NCBI RefSeq assembly: GCF_028389875.1
Contig: NC_084682.1
Location: forward strand, 7,636,001 to 7,700,000
Direction: 5' to 3'
Origin: Rhea pennata
Lineage: Eukaryota; Chordata; Aves; Rheiformes; Rheidae
Length of the DNA: 64,000 nt
In this document: piece after piece, positions 49,101-59,526 of the stretch
Numbering within the stretch: the stretch's first letter is position 1
Layout of the letters: each line of letters opens with the position of its first letter
Position numbers and translations under genes: made by a program
The notes under the pieces: model-generated
Told to the model about the DNA's origin: nothing
What the model saw: only the letters and a program-made list of their open reading frames with translations
Database searches by the model: none

Positions 49101-49679
49101 AAGCGCAACCTTATGTATGTGCTGAGCCAGTGACATCTGGCCTCAGGGCCAAGGGAGAGCTTGGGTCCCATTTGTTCAGCAGTACTGATGCAACACTTAG
49201 GACCACTGGCTGGTAAAGGACCAGTATTTTACATGGCTGATTTGGGAGCCATACATTCTGTATGGCTCTCTGAGAGAGAGACAACATAAAACTTTTCAAC
49301 AGCAGCCATACAGAAACCCACAAGCAAATGCCTCCTACCTCTTCAGGAAATAAGAGTACATCCTCCTTCACAGGAAGGAAACAACACTGATTAACAGATG
49401 ATTTTACAGAACTCAAACTTTCACAAAGTTTTTTCTGTGAAATAAACCTACCATGGCAAATCCAGAGAGCAGAGCAGAGGTTCTGCTGGAAGCTTTGAGT
49501 TTGGCTCGGCTCAGGTACAATTTTCTCCATGAAAGGGCCTGAACGGAGTGGTGATTTGATGTGACCAATTCCAGATAGCTGCGTCGGACCCAGTCCCGAT
49601 AATCCATGCCTTTTGTGCCAGGTTCAGAGCAACAAGCAGGAGTGGAAGGATCCACCGGAACATTTAATTCAGAACTCAT
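43161..49679 (-). CDS. ORAI2: ORAI calcium release-activated calcium modulator 2
   Basis: Two coding exons: 49452-49679 (76 codons from the ATG) and 43161-43706 (to the TGA). They give 257 residues, close to human (254). The N-terminus [17 protein letters not shown] precedes the conserved [14 protein letters not shown] segment. TM1 spans the splice junction (ALLSGFAM / [12 protein letters not shown]) and places the selectivity-filter glutamate at E81, equivalent to ORAI1 E106. Three more membrane helices follow ([56 protein letters not shown]). The cytosolic coiled coil [20 protein letters not shown] binds STIM1. ORAI subunits form the plasma-membrane store-operated Ca2+ channel. The long loop 2 lacks the proline-rich stretch of mammals and reads [16 protein letters not shown]. 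The start exon begins at 49692 after a clean acceptor, leaving 13 nt of 5' UTR. Confidence 0.98.
43707..48473 (-). other. ORAI2 intron between the two coding exons, left part
   Basis: About 4.8 kb of intronic sequence with no conserved open frame, tandem array or element that I can identify. Confidence 0.6.
48474..48777. repeat. Left arm of a ~300-bp inverted repeat in the ORAI2 coding intron
   Basis: The sequence from gctctcacaccctgccc to acccaagtgctgca matches, after reverse complementing, 51390-51686 over its whole length. I estimate 85-90 percent identity with a few small indels. Identical stretches include ccctctgcaagtatgccctc, cctgagcagaaaacctccct and gactgctgatggtccatgct. Similarity stops sharply at the inner end and fades gradually at the outer end. 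It could be two opposed copies of an unidentified interspersed repeat, or an inverted duplication. Confidence 0.9.
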
Positions 49680-51389
49680 GATGAAAGAAATGCTAAGGAA
49701 ATAAAAACAGTCATATTCAAAAGGAGGTAGCAGAAAGAATAAGTATCAACTACTGATATAAAAGACTGGAGGACTAGTCTAGTGAATGGGCAGGATAGGA
49801 AAAAAAGCTATTTTAAAAAAGGTTACGCTTAGTCAGTAGATAAAAGATGGACCAAATCGTATCAACTTGAGACACACAAAGCAGACAAAGGACCATCTGT
49901 AATTGCTAAAAATGACCATGAGAACTAGAAAAGATTCTACAAGTAAGGCTGGGAACTGTTCCAATATGAATTCAGGAAGACAATCTGACTTTTCATTTCA
50001 AAGCTGGCATCAGCTTAAGTCTCAACTTTCCCCTTTAATGCCCTAAAATACCTACCCTTCTTGCCCATGATTACTTCTTTTTGTGTAAAGATTTTGTAAA
50101 TATTTTGCAATTTGTTTACATATTTTTTAAACTGACAATTTAATTCCACATTGCATCATGAGCCAGATTCGATGCATCTTACAGAGCACCAAACTAACTC
50201 TAGCAAACGTATTTAGTTTTTCCCCACGCACACTTGAAAAACAGGGTTTTCAATTAAACCAGCACTCATCATAGCAGAGTTCTGATGGGCATAGTTCTAC
50301 CCCAAGACTGTAAACAGTCACACAGCTGAATGCTGTGTAGGGTTAACAAACAAATTTGCTGAGCTCCTGCAGTGAAAAGTTAAAATTCTTAAACCACTCA
50401 CACCCACACTGCATTTATCAGCCACATCTGACCACTAACTGCATTCCATTGCTTCCGTCAGTGCCTCTTAGCACAGGGAAAGAAAAATGCAATTCCAAGG
50501 GGAAAAGCAGGCTTCCTTCCAGGGAATTTGAGTGTCCTCAGATGCGAGAGACTGCACTGAAAGATGTGAGAAAGCAGCAAGATGCTATCAGGTCATTAAT
50601 GCCATAGCTGTCAGCACAGACAAGTTCTAGATCCAAACCAAGCCCCTCCTTACACCACAGCTTAGTCACGCAGTTGCCCAAAGGACTCCTGTTGTCTCAG
50701 TGTCACTCTCAGATACAGAACAGTATTTGGATTATATTTTGCATAAGAATTTGTCAAGTCTGGCAAACATCTGAAACTGGCAATCTAATTCCCCGTCTGC
50801 TGAAAAACAGAAACAGTGATTTTTCCGATTAGTCCTCACACCCACAAGTCTACCACTGACCTCCCTGGCAGTGACAGGTAGCAACGTCAGAGCTGCATCA
50901 CATGGGACATCCAGCTCCTAGAAGGAGTAGACATATGCAGAGAATCATGCATGAGGTAGTACTAATTAGGCTCAGCACTACGCTTCGAGGGCGCCTTGCT
51001 GTTACTTTGACACGAGCTTGAGCCCTGACTGCATCCCCCCTGCACCAGCCAGTTCTCCATATACACAGGCCATATGGCGACTGAGATAACAACTAATAAA
51101 CCAATGTTTGCTGCAAGACTTAAGGAAGTGGCAGAGATAAAAGGGCATCAACTGCCCACAACTCCAAACGTCATTTTTAAAGAGGAACAGGGCTATTCCA
51201 GGCACAGTAACCCAGATTAGACTGCAGCAGCAAATAAAGGAAAGCATCACAGGTTGTAAGAATCTGTCCCTCCCAAGCACTGCTGTCCCATGAGCTTTCA
51301 GATTTTGACACCCTCAGACATAAGGATGAGAGCGAGAGCGTAAGACCACTCTTCTAGGCAGTTTTTGATAAAGTGATCATTACAGCCCC

Positions 51390-51686
51390 TGCAGCACTTG
51401 GGTGCTATCTGGAAGCTATTTCCATAGGTCAAAACCATGTCAGGCAGCAAGCAAATAAACAGCATGGACCATCAGCAGTCAAGTGTTCAAGCCCATCCGA
51501 GCTGTGATGTTAGCAAAACATGCTGTGACAGGATGAACTTTTTCTGATCTTCCTTCTGATTCTGGCATACTGAAAGGGAGACTTGAAATCTGTTTCAGGG
51601 AGGTTTTCTGCTCAGGAAATGGGCTTTTTTTCTCCCTGAGTCTGGCTACTGAGGGCATACTTGCAGAGGGCAGGGTGTGAAAGGCC
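51390..51686. repeat. Right arm of the ~300-bp inverted repeat in the ORAI2 5' UTR intron
   Basis: Reverse-complement partner of 48474-48777. The 2.6 kb between the arms contains the ORAI2 start-codon exon (49452-49692), so the arms lie in the introns on either side of it. Confidence 0.9.
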
Positions 51687-52335
51687 CAGTCTGGCTCCTG
51701 AATTGCTGAGGAACTAAGAGTTTTCAAACTACTTGAGGGGAAAAAAAAAGATCTGTAAGTGTAAAAGACAAAGGTTGTTTATAAAAACACCCCAAGAATC
51801 ACAACAATGCAAAACAGAACACAGTAACAGAGAGAAACCTCCCTGTTTGCTCTGTATTTCCAGAAAAGGCAAGAATTGCCTATTTTTCAGAGGGGGGAAA
51901 AGGCCTGCTGCAGGACATGGAGCAGAGAGACTCTGTGAGCAGCGAGACTATGAAGCTCTGTTTCCTGTGATAACATCCTGTGTGGATTCTCTGATGCCTA
52001 GGTGGGGTGAACTTATTAACTTTCTCCTCCATTAGAACACTGAGGGCCTCTATTCTGCCATTTATTTTCACAAGATGCGTAGGAACTTAGCATTTTTAAA
52101 ACATCAGCCCCTCCGACTAACTCCACTGAAAAGGGTTCAGAAGGTCTAGAGGGAGAACGAGAGCATCCAATCACATCTGCTTGTTTCCTTTGGAAAATAA
52201 GCCAGAAATACCACAGGGATGAACTTTCACCCTGGAGCAGCTCAAGAGATGTTCCCAAAGAAGTAAACAGAACTCAGAATAAAATCTGTAAACACAAGCT
52301 CAGCTCAAACAAGCAATAGTGTGCAACACACTCAC

Positions 52336-52381
52336 CTTGCTGACTACAGACATGGAGGGACTGGGTGAAGGGCTCTGAGGG
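52336..52381 (-). other. ORAI2: Predicted 46-nt non-coding 5' exon of ORAI2
   Basis: On the minus strand a strong acceptor (ttgtatttcag) and a strong donor (AAG then gtgagtg) frame a 46-nt segment in the intron between the promoter island and the start-codon exon. It contains an ATG whose short frame, if spliced to 49692, overlaps the ORAI2 start. It is predicted from splice sites only. Confidence 0.4.
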
Positions 52382-53639
52382 CTGAAATACAAGACCAAAG
52401 AAAGATTTTTATATGCAGTTACCTTAAGAAGCTTTACTCCAGAAGTGCTCTCGAGCCAGGTAATCTGTGTTGCAGAGAGCTATTCTGGAAATTTCACGCT
52501 CCTGACTTGCAGTTTTAGGGTTCAGGACACTGGCTCTTAGACAAATACGAACTTTCCTACAGGGCTTTACAGCACAGCATCAGCACAGGGCTGTTCAGCT
52601 CTGGCCTGAGGATCAGGACTTCCCCAGGAGACCTCTCCCTCAGCCTAACAGTCAGCTCTGGCTGTTCCTCCCCGCTGTGTCTTTACTCACCTCTGTCGCA
52701 CCACCAGCGCATTTGACCCCACTTCATTTCATGCCACGGAAGATGGAAAGCTCTCTGTGAGCGCTACCTAGTATTGATTTTATTATCCCGCCCAGCAGCA
52801 AGCCCAAGAGGGAAAGGCTTTGCCACACTTTAGCTCTCAGCTGGCTCTGTACAGATGCAAGCGCACGTGCAGGGATTTCCTCACGGCAGGCAATGAAGCA
52901 AGCAGCCAGGCTGAGATACGTGTATCACCCTCCCACCTCCAGCATCTCCGGACACCTCAGCCTGCAGAACGCAGTCTCGGCAGTGCTACCAGCTCCTCTG
53001 CGCAGCTTCAGCACTCCAGACCCTTCCCCTCGTACCTGGTTTCTCTCCTGTGCCTTGGCTGCCAGCCTGAGTTCGCTGAGCATATTTGCACCATCATCCT
53101 TCTCTCCTGAATAATAGCACTCAAGACCCCATGCACCATGGCTGAGCCTAAGCCCTTGACCCACCGCACTGCCTGCCTCCGCGCACGCTGTGCTCAGACC
53201 CTTTTGCTATAGGCAACAAGAAGATCCTCATGTGGTGCTGAGCTGGAACCCCAGTTAGGGGAGGCTCCTTCTGGCACTGCGGGCACGGGGCAAACACGGC
53301 CCTAACAAGCAGCTAGCAGCAGGCCAGACTCCTGCCTGATGGAGCACCTTTCCCTGCATCTGCTTCCCTCGTTTCCCTTTCCCCAAAGCCAAGATTTCAC
53401 ATCCCTTAAACACGTTTTTCTTCCTCCTCCTCCATCACACAGGTAAGATGCGGACCTCTTCCACTCCTCTCTAACAGACCCCAGGCAGGGACCTCATTCC
53501 CAAATCTCCAGGGGATCCCCCCAGCTGCAGCCCTCGTGCCCTTTTCCCCTCCGCTCCAGCGCACAGCGGAGCTCCGCGGGGGCCACACGGACCCCGTCCC
53601 CTCCTCAGCCGGGACCCTCCTGCCAGCCCTCCCTCCCCT

Positions 53640-54140
53640 CTTTGCTCCTGCCACGGGCTCCCTCGGGAGAAGCTCTTCCCGCGTCCCCTTCTGACCGGGG
53701 AACACCCTCCAACAGCACCGCTGGGACCTCACGTCCCCAGGCAGCACGGGACCCCCACAGCTGAGATCCCCCCTCCAGCAGGGCATCTCCAGCAGGGGCT
53801 CCCCGTGCAGGACGGGACCCCCTCGCCCCCCACCCGTCGCTCGCAGGGCACCTCCTGAGCAGAGGGTCTCGGCGCCTCCTTCCCAGCTGCTCCCTACACC
53901 CCTCAGGCAGGATGGGACCCCCCACACACACAGGAGGGTCTTTCCTCCAACAGCACCTTGAAAGAAACGACCCCCCCGCCCCCATGCAGCCCCCAAGCAG
54001 CCGCCGCTCCCCCCCCCCCGGCACCCTCCGCAGGGGACGATCCCGCGACGGCATCCAAGGCCCGTCCACAGCCCCCCGGCAGGGTGGGACCCACCCCCGC
54101 CTCGGCCCCAGCCCCTCGGGCAGGACGAGCCCCCTCGCCT
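53640..54140. repeat. Decayed GC-rich tandem repeat inside the ORAI2 CpG island
   Basis: Motifs like caggcagcacgggacccccc, caggcaggatgggaccccc, ggcagggtgggaccc and gggcaggacgagcccc recur every 60-90 bp. Divergence is high. It accounts for the long open frame through the island on the minus strand. Confidence 0.5.
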
Positions 54141-54520
54141 CGCCCCGTCGGGGGGGGATGCGGCCCCCTGCCCGCTCACCGCCGCGGCCTCGCCACGCCG
54201 CCCCCTCCGCCGGCCCCGCTCGGCGCCGCCGCCGCCTCCGCCGCTGCCACGGCAACGCCGGGCACCCGCCACGTGACCCGCAGGAAATGCGGCGGCGGCC
54301 CCGCCCGCGCCACGTGACCGCCCGCTCATTGGGCGGCGGCGGCCGAGGGGCGGGGCTGCGAGGCCACGCCACGCCCCCTCCCCCCCTCCCGCCGCTGTGC
54401 AGCGCCGAGCACCGCGGGGCTCGCCCGGCGCGGGAGCGGCGCGGCGGCGGCCGCCGCCCTCGGGGCGCCCCCTGCCAGCGCGCACTACGGGAGAAAGTCC
54501 GGCCCGCCGCTCCAAAGGCT
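54141..54520 (-). promoter_or_regulatory. ORAI2: ORAI2 promoter and probable non-coding exon 1
   Basis: CpG-island core. A minus-strand donor (gtgagc, exon end at 54180) probably closes exon 1. Upstream in transcript direction are an RFX X-box-like palindrome GCTGCCACGGCAAC (54243-54256), two CACGTGAC E-boxes (54270-54277 and 54311-54318), and ATTGG at 54328-54332, which reads as CCAAT on the minus strand. There is no TATA box. The start site and factor binding are inferred. Confidence 0.5.
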
Positions 54521-57008
54521 CACGGTCTGACTGAAAAAAATAAAATAAAATAAATAAAAAGGAAAACGACCACTCTGATAAAAGCGTTACCCCGGTCTGG
54601 ACCGTGCACCTCTAAATCTTTCCACAGAAAAAGTGTTAGTTCAGCGGGATCGAAATGTGCTTTTATTCAATTATGAATTATATACACACCGCCGAGTCAC
54701 CACTTACATAAGTCCAAAAGGCAGCGCCGACTTGTGCCTCCGCCGAGCTGCAACAACCTCTGGCTGAAGTACAAAAAAGACTTGCAAACGAGGGCTATCA
54801 ACGCCAGACGGCCATCGCCCTGCATTCCTCCTTGATTGGCTCAGCAGGAAATCCTGAATAAACCCATCAAAGAGCAAGGACGGCAATAGACTTATGGGAA
54901 AGAGGAAGGAGTTCCTTCCCTGAACTCGAGATAAAATGCTGCAGGGCAGTGCAATGTGTCAGCTTTATCGCAAAGCAAGCTCATCCTCCTGAATTTGTTT
55001 CTGTTTGGGGAAGAAAAAAAGATAAACAGAGGAAAACAATCCCTAAAAGCTTATCTCATTAAAGAGACAAATGCACTTGTTATCCTAAGTGCGCCTTTCA
55101 CCTTTAAGATTGCAAATACCTCTGCTGGGTTGCAGCACTAAGCTGTCGCTGTGGTCCCTTGGGGGCTCACATGCACGTGGAAATGGAGCAGCAGCAAACC
55201 TAGCCCCCCCGAAGGTTAGTCTCCTCCATTAGAGGAAGGAGAGGGACTGCTTTAGGAAAGAATCCAGAGCAAGGATCGAACTTAAGCAGGTCACGTTTCT
55301 TGGCTATTTAAATCCTTTGTTTTATTACTCCCTTTTCGGTGCTGTATTTGGAACAGAACAGTTGTAGAATTGTTCCTACTTCTACTACAGATAGGAGCAC
55401 TTCCCTTTCTGTACTCCACAGATGATGTTTCCCCGTTTTGAAGTCACAGAGTATTTGCATTTATTCTTAACAAGTAAACACCCCTTCAGCCACTCACTAG
55501 GAAGTGTCTTTGTGTTCTGGAAGACGTAGTACTGATGCTGAAACAACCACAATATAGCACAGTATTTTTCAGAATTCATAGCAACACATACCAAATACAG
55601 CTCCTACTGCTACTTCCAGCCACCCCAGCAAGGAAGACTGTCAGGCAGATACCACCTTCAGCAACATGTTCTCTTTGCTTTTTATGGATTTCACAAAAAA
55701 GCTTAGCATTCCTTGAAAATGTGCGCATGAATAATTCAGCATGGGTAATGATGGAGTCCTAAGGAGACAGGACAAGGCAGCACAACCAGAATTCCTTCAG
55801 TTCACCAAGACTGATTCAAGTCCATCTTCTCCACAACAGAGAGACGATACAGCACATCTGCCCTACTTCATGCAAAATAACACTTATTTATTCAGCTCAA
55901 AAGCCTGACAAGCTCAGAGGCAGAACAATCTTGGTTTATTTGCGAGATGCCTGCTTCCTTTCTATCAGCAAAGACCAAAAAACAATATTTTTAATCTCTC
56001 AACCCACCTCATAGATATATCAACATGGTTTACCTACCCTAAGGGAGATTCAAGTGAAGCAGTTCTCATAACTCATCTCTCTCCAAAGGGAAAATGTCAG
56101 CCACTGCAGAACATTCATTCTGCATCTTCAGTCTACTCTCAGATTGGAAGTGCTAGAGAATGAAACACTATCAAAACTTATTCTGAAGTACCTGCTTCTA
56201 CAGAGGTTAAGTGCAAAACAGTTCTATGCAGATCTATGCCCCTAGAGAAAAAAATTGACCTTACAGCTCAGAAAAGCTATTCAGTGCAAAGTCTTTGGGA
56301 ATGTATGGGGAAAATGAACACAAACATCACTTGCACTTGATCACATCTGCTTCCCCTCTGCCACGATAATGCCACAGAGAAGCCACTCATAAGCCCAGCT
56401 CAAACAAGATGCCCAATTTCTGGCAGAACTGCTCAACAAAGGCTTAGTCTAAAAAGAGATTCTTCCATTTTTCTTGTTTTTACTTTAGGTAATTTGGCAT
56501 TAACAAAGGCTTGAAAAGAAGTGGCACCACATTCTGGATGCTGAGGTCCTGGGATGAGTGTGTCTAAAAGATGACAGGCACTTCTAATTCAAAGATACAC
56601 TGAAGACAACAACCTAAATTACACACAAAACCACAATTGCATATGTTTTTCATTTACGCACCAACAAGCGTGTGCGTGGGGCTGAGCAGGGAACCCACAG
56701 TTCAAAGCAGAAAGCTCAAGCAGAGGTAAAGCTAGGTATCATTACATGAAGTTGCACAGAAGCAAAATCATGCCATTCTGAGCCTTTCTACCACAGGATT
56801 TGGAGGCCTGATAGACACAACCTTTTGGAAAACCTTAATACCATTCTAATCCCAAAGCCAAAAGTATGCAAAATGCAGCTTCTAACAGATTTTCACAGAT
56901 GCCACATTACTCAGTCTTTTTATCCTTTTCTCCAGCACTGCAAACAAATCTTCATTTTACCAATACCCTATTCAAATAAAAGCAGACAGAACAATCCAAT
57001 ACACCCCC
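54521..57008. other. Spacer between the ORAI2 promoter and the PRKRIP1 3' end
   Basis: About 2.5 kb of AT-richer sequence with no supported gene. Minus-strand AATAAA motifs (TTTATT at 54662, 55887 and 55935) might serve longer PRKRIP1 3' UTR forms, the furthest ending only about 150 bp before the ORAI2 island. Confidence 0.5.
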
Positions 57009-57014
57009 TTTATT
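57009..57014 (-). terminator. PRKRIP1 polyA signal (TTTATT on + strand)
   Basis: First canonical minus-strand AATAAA after the PRKRIP1 stop codon, predicting a 3' UTR of about 630 nt. Confidence 0.5.
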
Positions 57015-57622
57015 CATTTAAAAAACCACGGAAGAAAAGTAATAGGGAAAGTTTTAGCAATAAAAAAAGGGATCCTGCTTAAAAACGTACAGAACTTGTC
57101 TAGCAACATAAACTGATTTCTTTGGGTTAGAGATGACCCCATACAAAACCCCAAATTCAGAACACTCACAGTGCAGGGAAGTCTGGCTACAGACCACTTT
57201 TCTACTTTAGGCTAAACACTTCCCTTAGATTCAGGTATCCCATTGCCACCAACTTTGACATAAGTAGAATATGTAGCCCTCACAGTAGTATTTTCCCTTA
57301 AATGATAACAGGTATGTTTTAGATTTCAGACAGAAATACACTTTGGGCCATGTTAGAAAGAACTCTAGGGTCACAGAGACTTCTGGCTGACTCTTTAGAG
57401 CAAACTTAGAGCAGACTGCACAGCAGTTACAAAAGCAGTTAAGAAAGAAATCTCTTATTTGGCATTTCTCTATCAATAGCTCTTGGACTGGTGGCGTGAA
57501 GGTCATCCACCATTAAGCAGATACAACATAGGTCAATGGGTTCTGCTTGGCTGAGATGGAAAGGCTTTCATGCTCCTGAATATAAAGCAATGAACAGTGT
57601 TTCCAGCTGTCCCTGAAAGGCC

Positions 57623-59489
57623 TCATCCTCTTCCCATTACAAAACTTGGCTCTTCAGCATCATCTTCCTTCTCTTCCTCCTCCTTGCTGTCCTCTTCATC
57701 ATCCTCGCTGCTTGCTCGCTCTTGAGATTGATCAGATTCTAAAAACACAAACAGTATGAAGCGGTAACATACTCCCACGTGTCTTCCTTGTTAAGCAGCG
57801 CACAACAGAATAGTCTCAGGTGCTAGGCAAAGGTATTCTAGGTCATACTAATTAGTATGAATTGGTAACATATTCCCTCGTGTTTTCTTTGTTAAGTATC
57901 TCACAACAAAATCGTCCCACATACTAAGGAAATACATATTAGGTCCTAATAATTTTAACAAGTGATGCCAAATTCTGAGCATTGAATTCTTCCTCAGAGA
58001 AATACTCCCTTTACTTCATTATTCAAACTATACTATCCTCTGCCTAGTTCACCATTAAACTACTCCACCTCCTTACTGAATATTATCTCAGATGCAGGTC
58101 ATCAACCACTAAAGCAGCAGATTATCTTCTTCCCAATCTCATCTCTTCATGAACTTCCAAACATCACAAAGTATCATCACAGAATGCAGGCACTGGGAAG
58201 TCACGTGCCAGGCTCAGGGTATTTCAATGCCTATCCAAGCTTACAGAAATTCCATAAGCTGCCAAGATCTTTTACACGTTGTTTGGTCTATTGCAAGTAC
58301 ATGAACTCTAAGACACGTGTCACGTTAAGTTCACAGAAAACTCATAATGTCTTACCTGCTAAAAGACCAGAAGAGAAAACACCTACTGGTAACCAAATAC
58401 TGGATAACGGAAATTAGTCATCACACAAAGTGGGACCTGGACCTAACAGCCATTCTACTGTTCCCAGTAGCTCTTATATCGTTATTAATAATCTTCCAGA
58501 GCTAGTTATGGTCAGCTCAGGTTCTGAACATTTATACTTAGCATTTAGGATTCGTTGTCTGATGCCACCATGCGGTGAAGTTCTGTACTGTCATTTTATA
58601 TTAGGGGGATCTTTAGAATAATGCAACTTAACAGCTGACATTAAGAATAAAGCATGGCACTAAAATAATGTTTTTACTATAACAAAGGTGAAAGATGGCA
58701 TATCAGACTGAGGATTTATTTATTCATGTAAAAAAGAAAATAAATACTTGACTACTACATCCAACAAACACACTTTAATTACTTTTTAAAAACTGTCAGA
58801 TTGCAACCTGAGGTCCACAAAACAAGGAAAAAAAACAAACAAACAATAAAAAAGCCTATTTTCAGTAGACTAAAAATGGCTATCAGTGGCCTGTACCTCC
58901 ATAGTTTTGGGGTTTGTTTGTTTTTACATAGAGGACCAGCAAGTCTGAAAACCTAAGAACTGTTTTAAAGACAGAGAGAGGAGTTTGGATTCTGGCTTCC
59001 AAAAGATGCCTTGTTTGTGCGGAATAAACATTTGAGCTCAACAACCTGTATAAGGCAGTTCCTTACCAAAGTGCCAGTCCAAACCCCTTTCCCTCAGCCA
59101 CTCTTTAAAGGGATGTTTTTTCCTTTTTTTGTTAAGATTCAGACTTAAATTCTCCTCCCAGTCACAATTTATAAACTTGTAGGTTTTAGAAAAAGCTACA
59201 ATCACTTCCTGTCACAAGTACAATTAATCCAAGGATTAATTTAGCCTCCCACGTTTATATGGGAAGCTGGCAATGGTTCAATTCAAATATATCTAACAGC
59301 TCATTGTTCTAACAGAATTATCAGGAACTGTTGTAACTTTGAGACTAAGAATTACTGCAGAGTTACTGTGTTAATCCACAAAAGGAGAACTATTTTTGAG
59401 TAAGCTAAAGTGCACACATTCAAAGGAAGCAACCAGCATTCAAAAGTTTGAATAAAATACTGATGTTACTGAATGTTAATTTTTAAGAC

Positions 59490-59526
<37 letters not shown>

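Noticed and set aside
53406-54515. 369-codon minus-strand frame through the ORAI2 promoter island
   Set aside because: Produced by a decayed GC-rich tandem repeat and promoter sequence; no conserved domain.
54704-54886. 60-codon minus-strand frame downstream of PRKRIP1
   Set aside because: Short, no conserved motif, no linked splice sites; probably chance.
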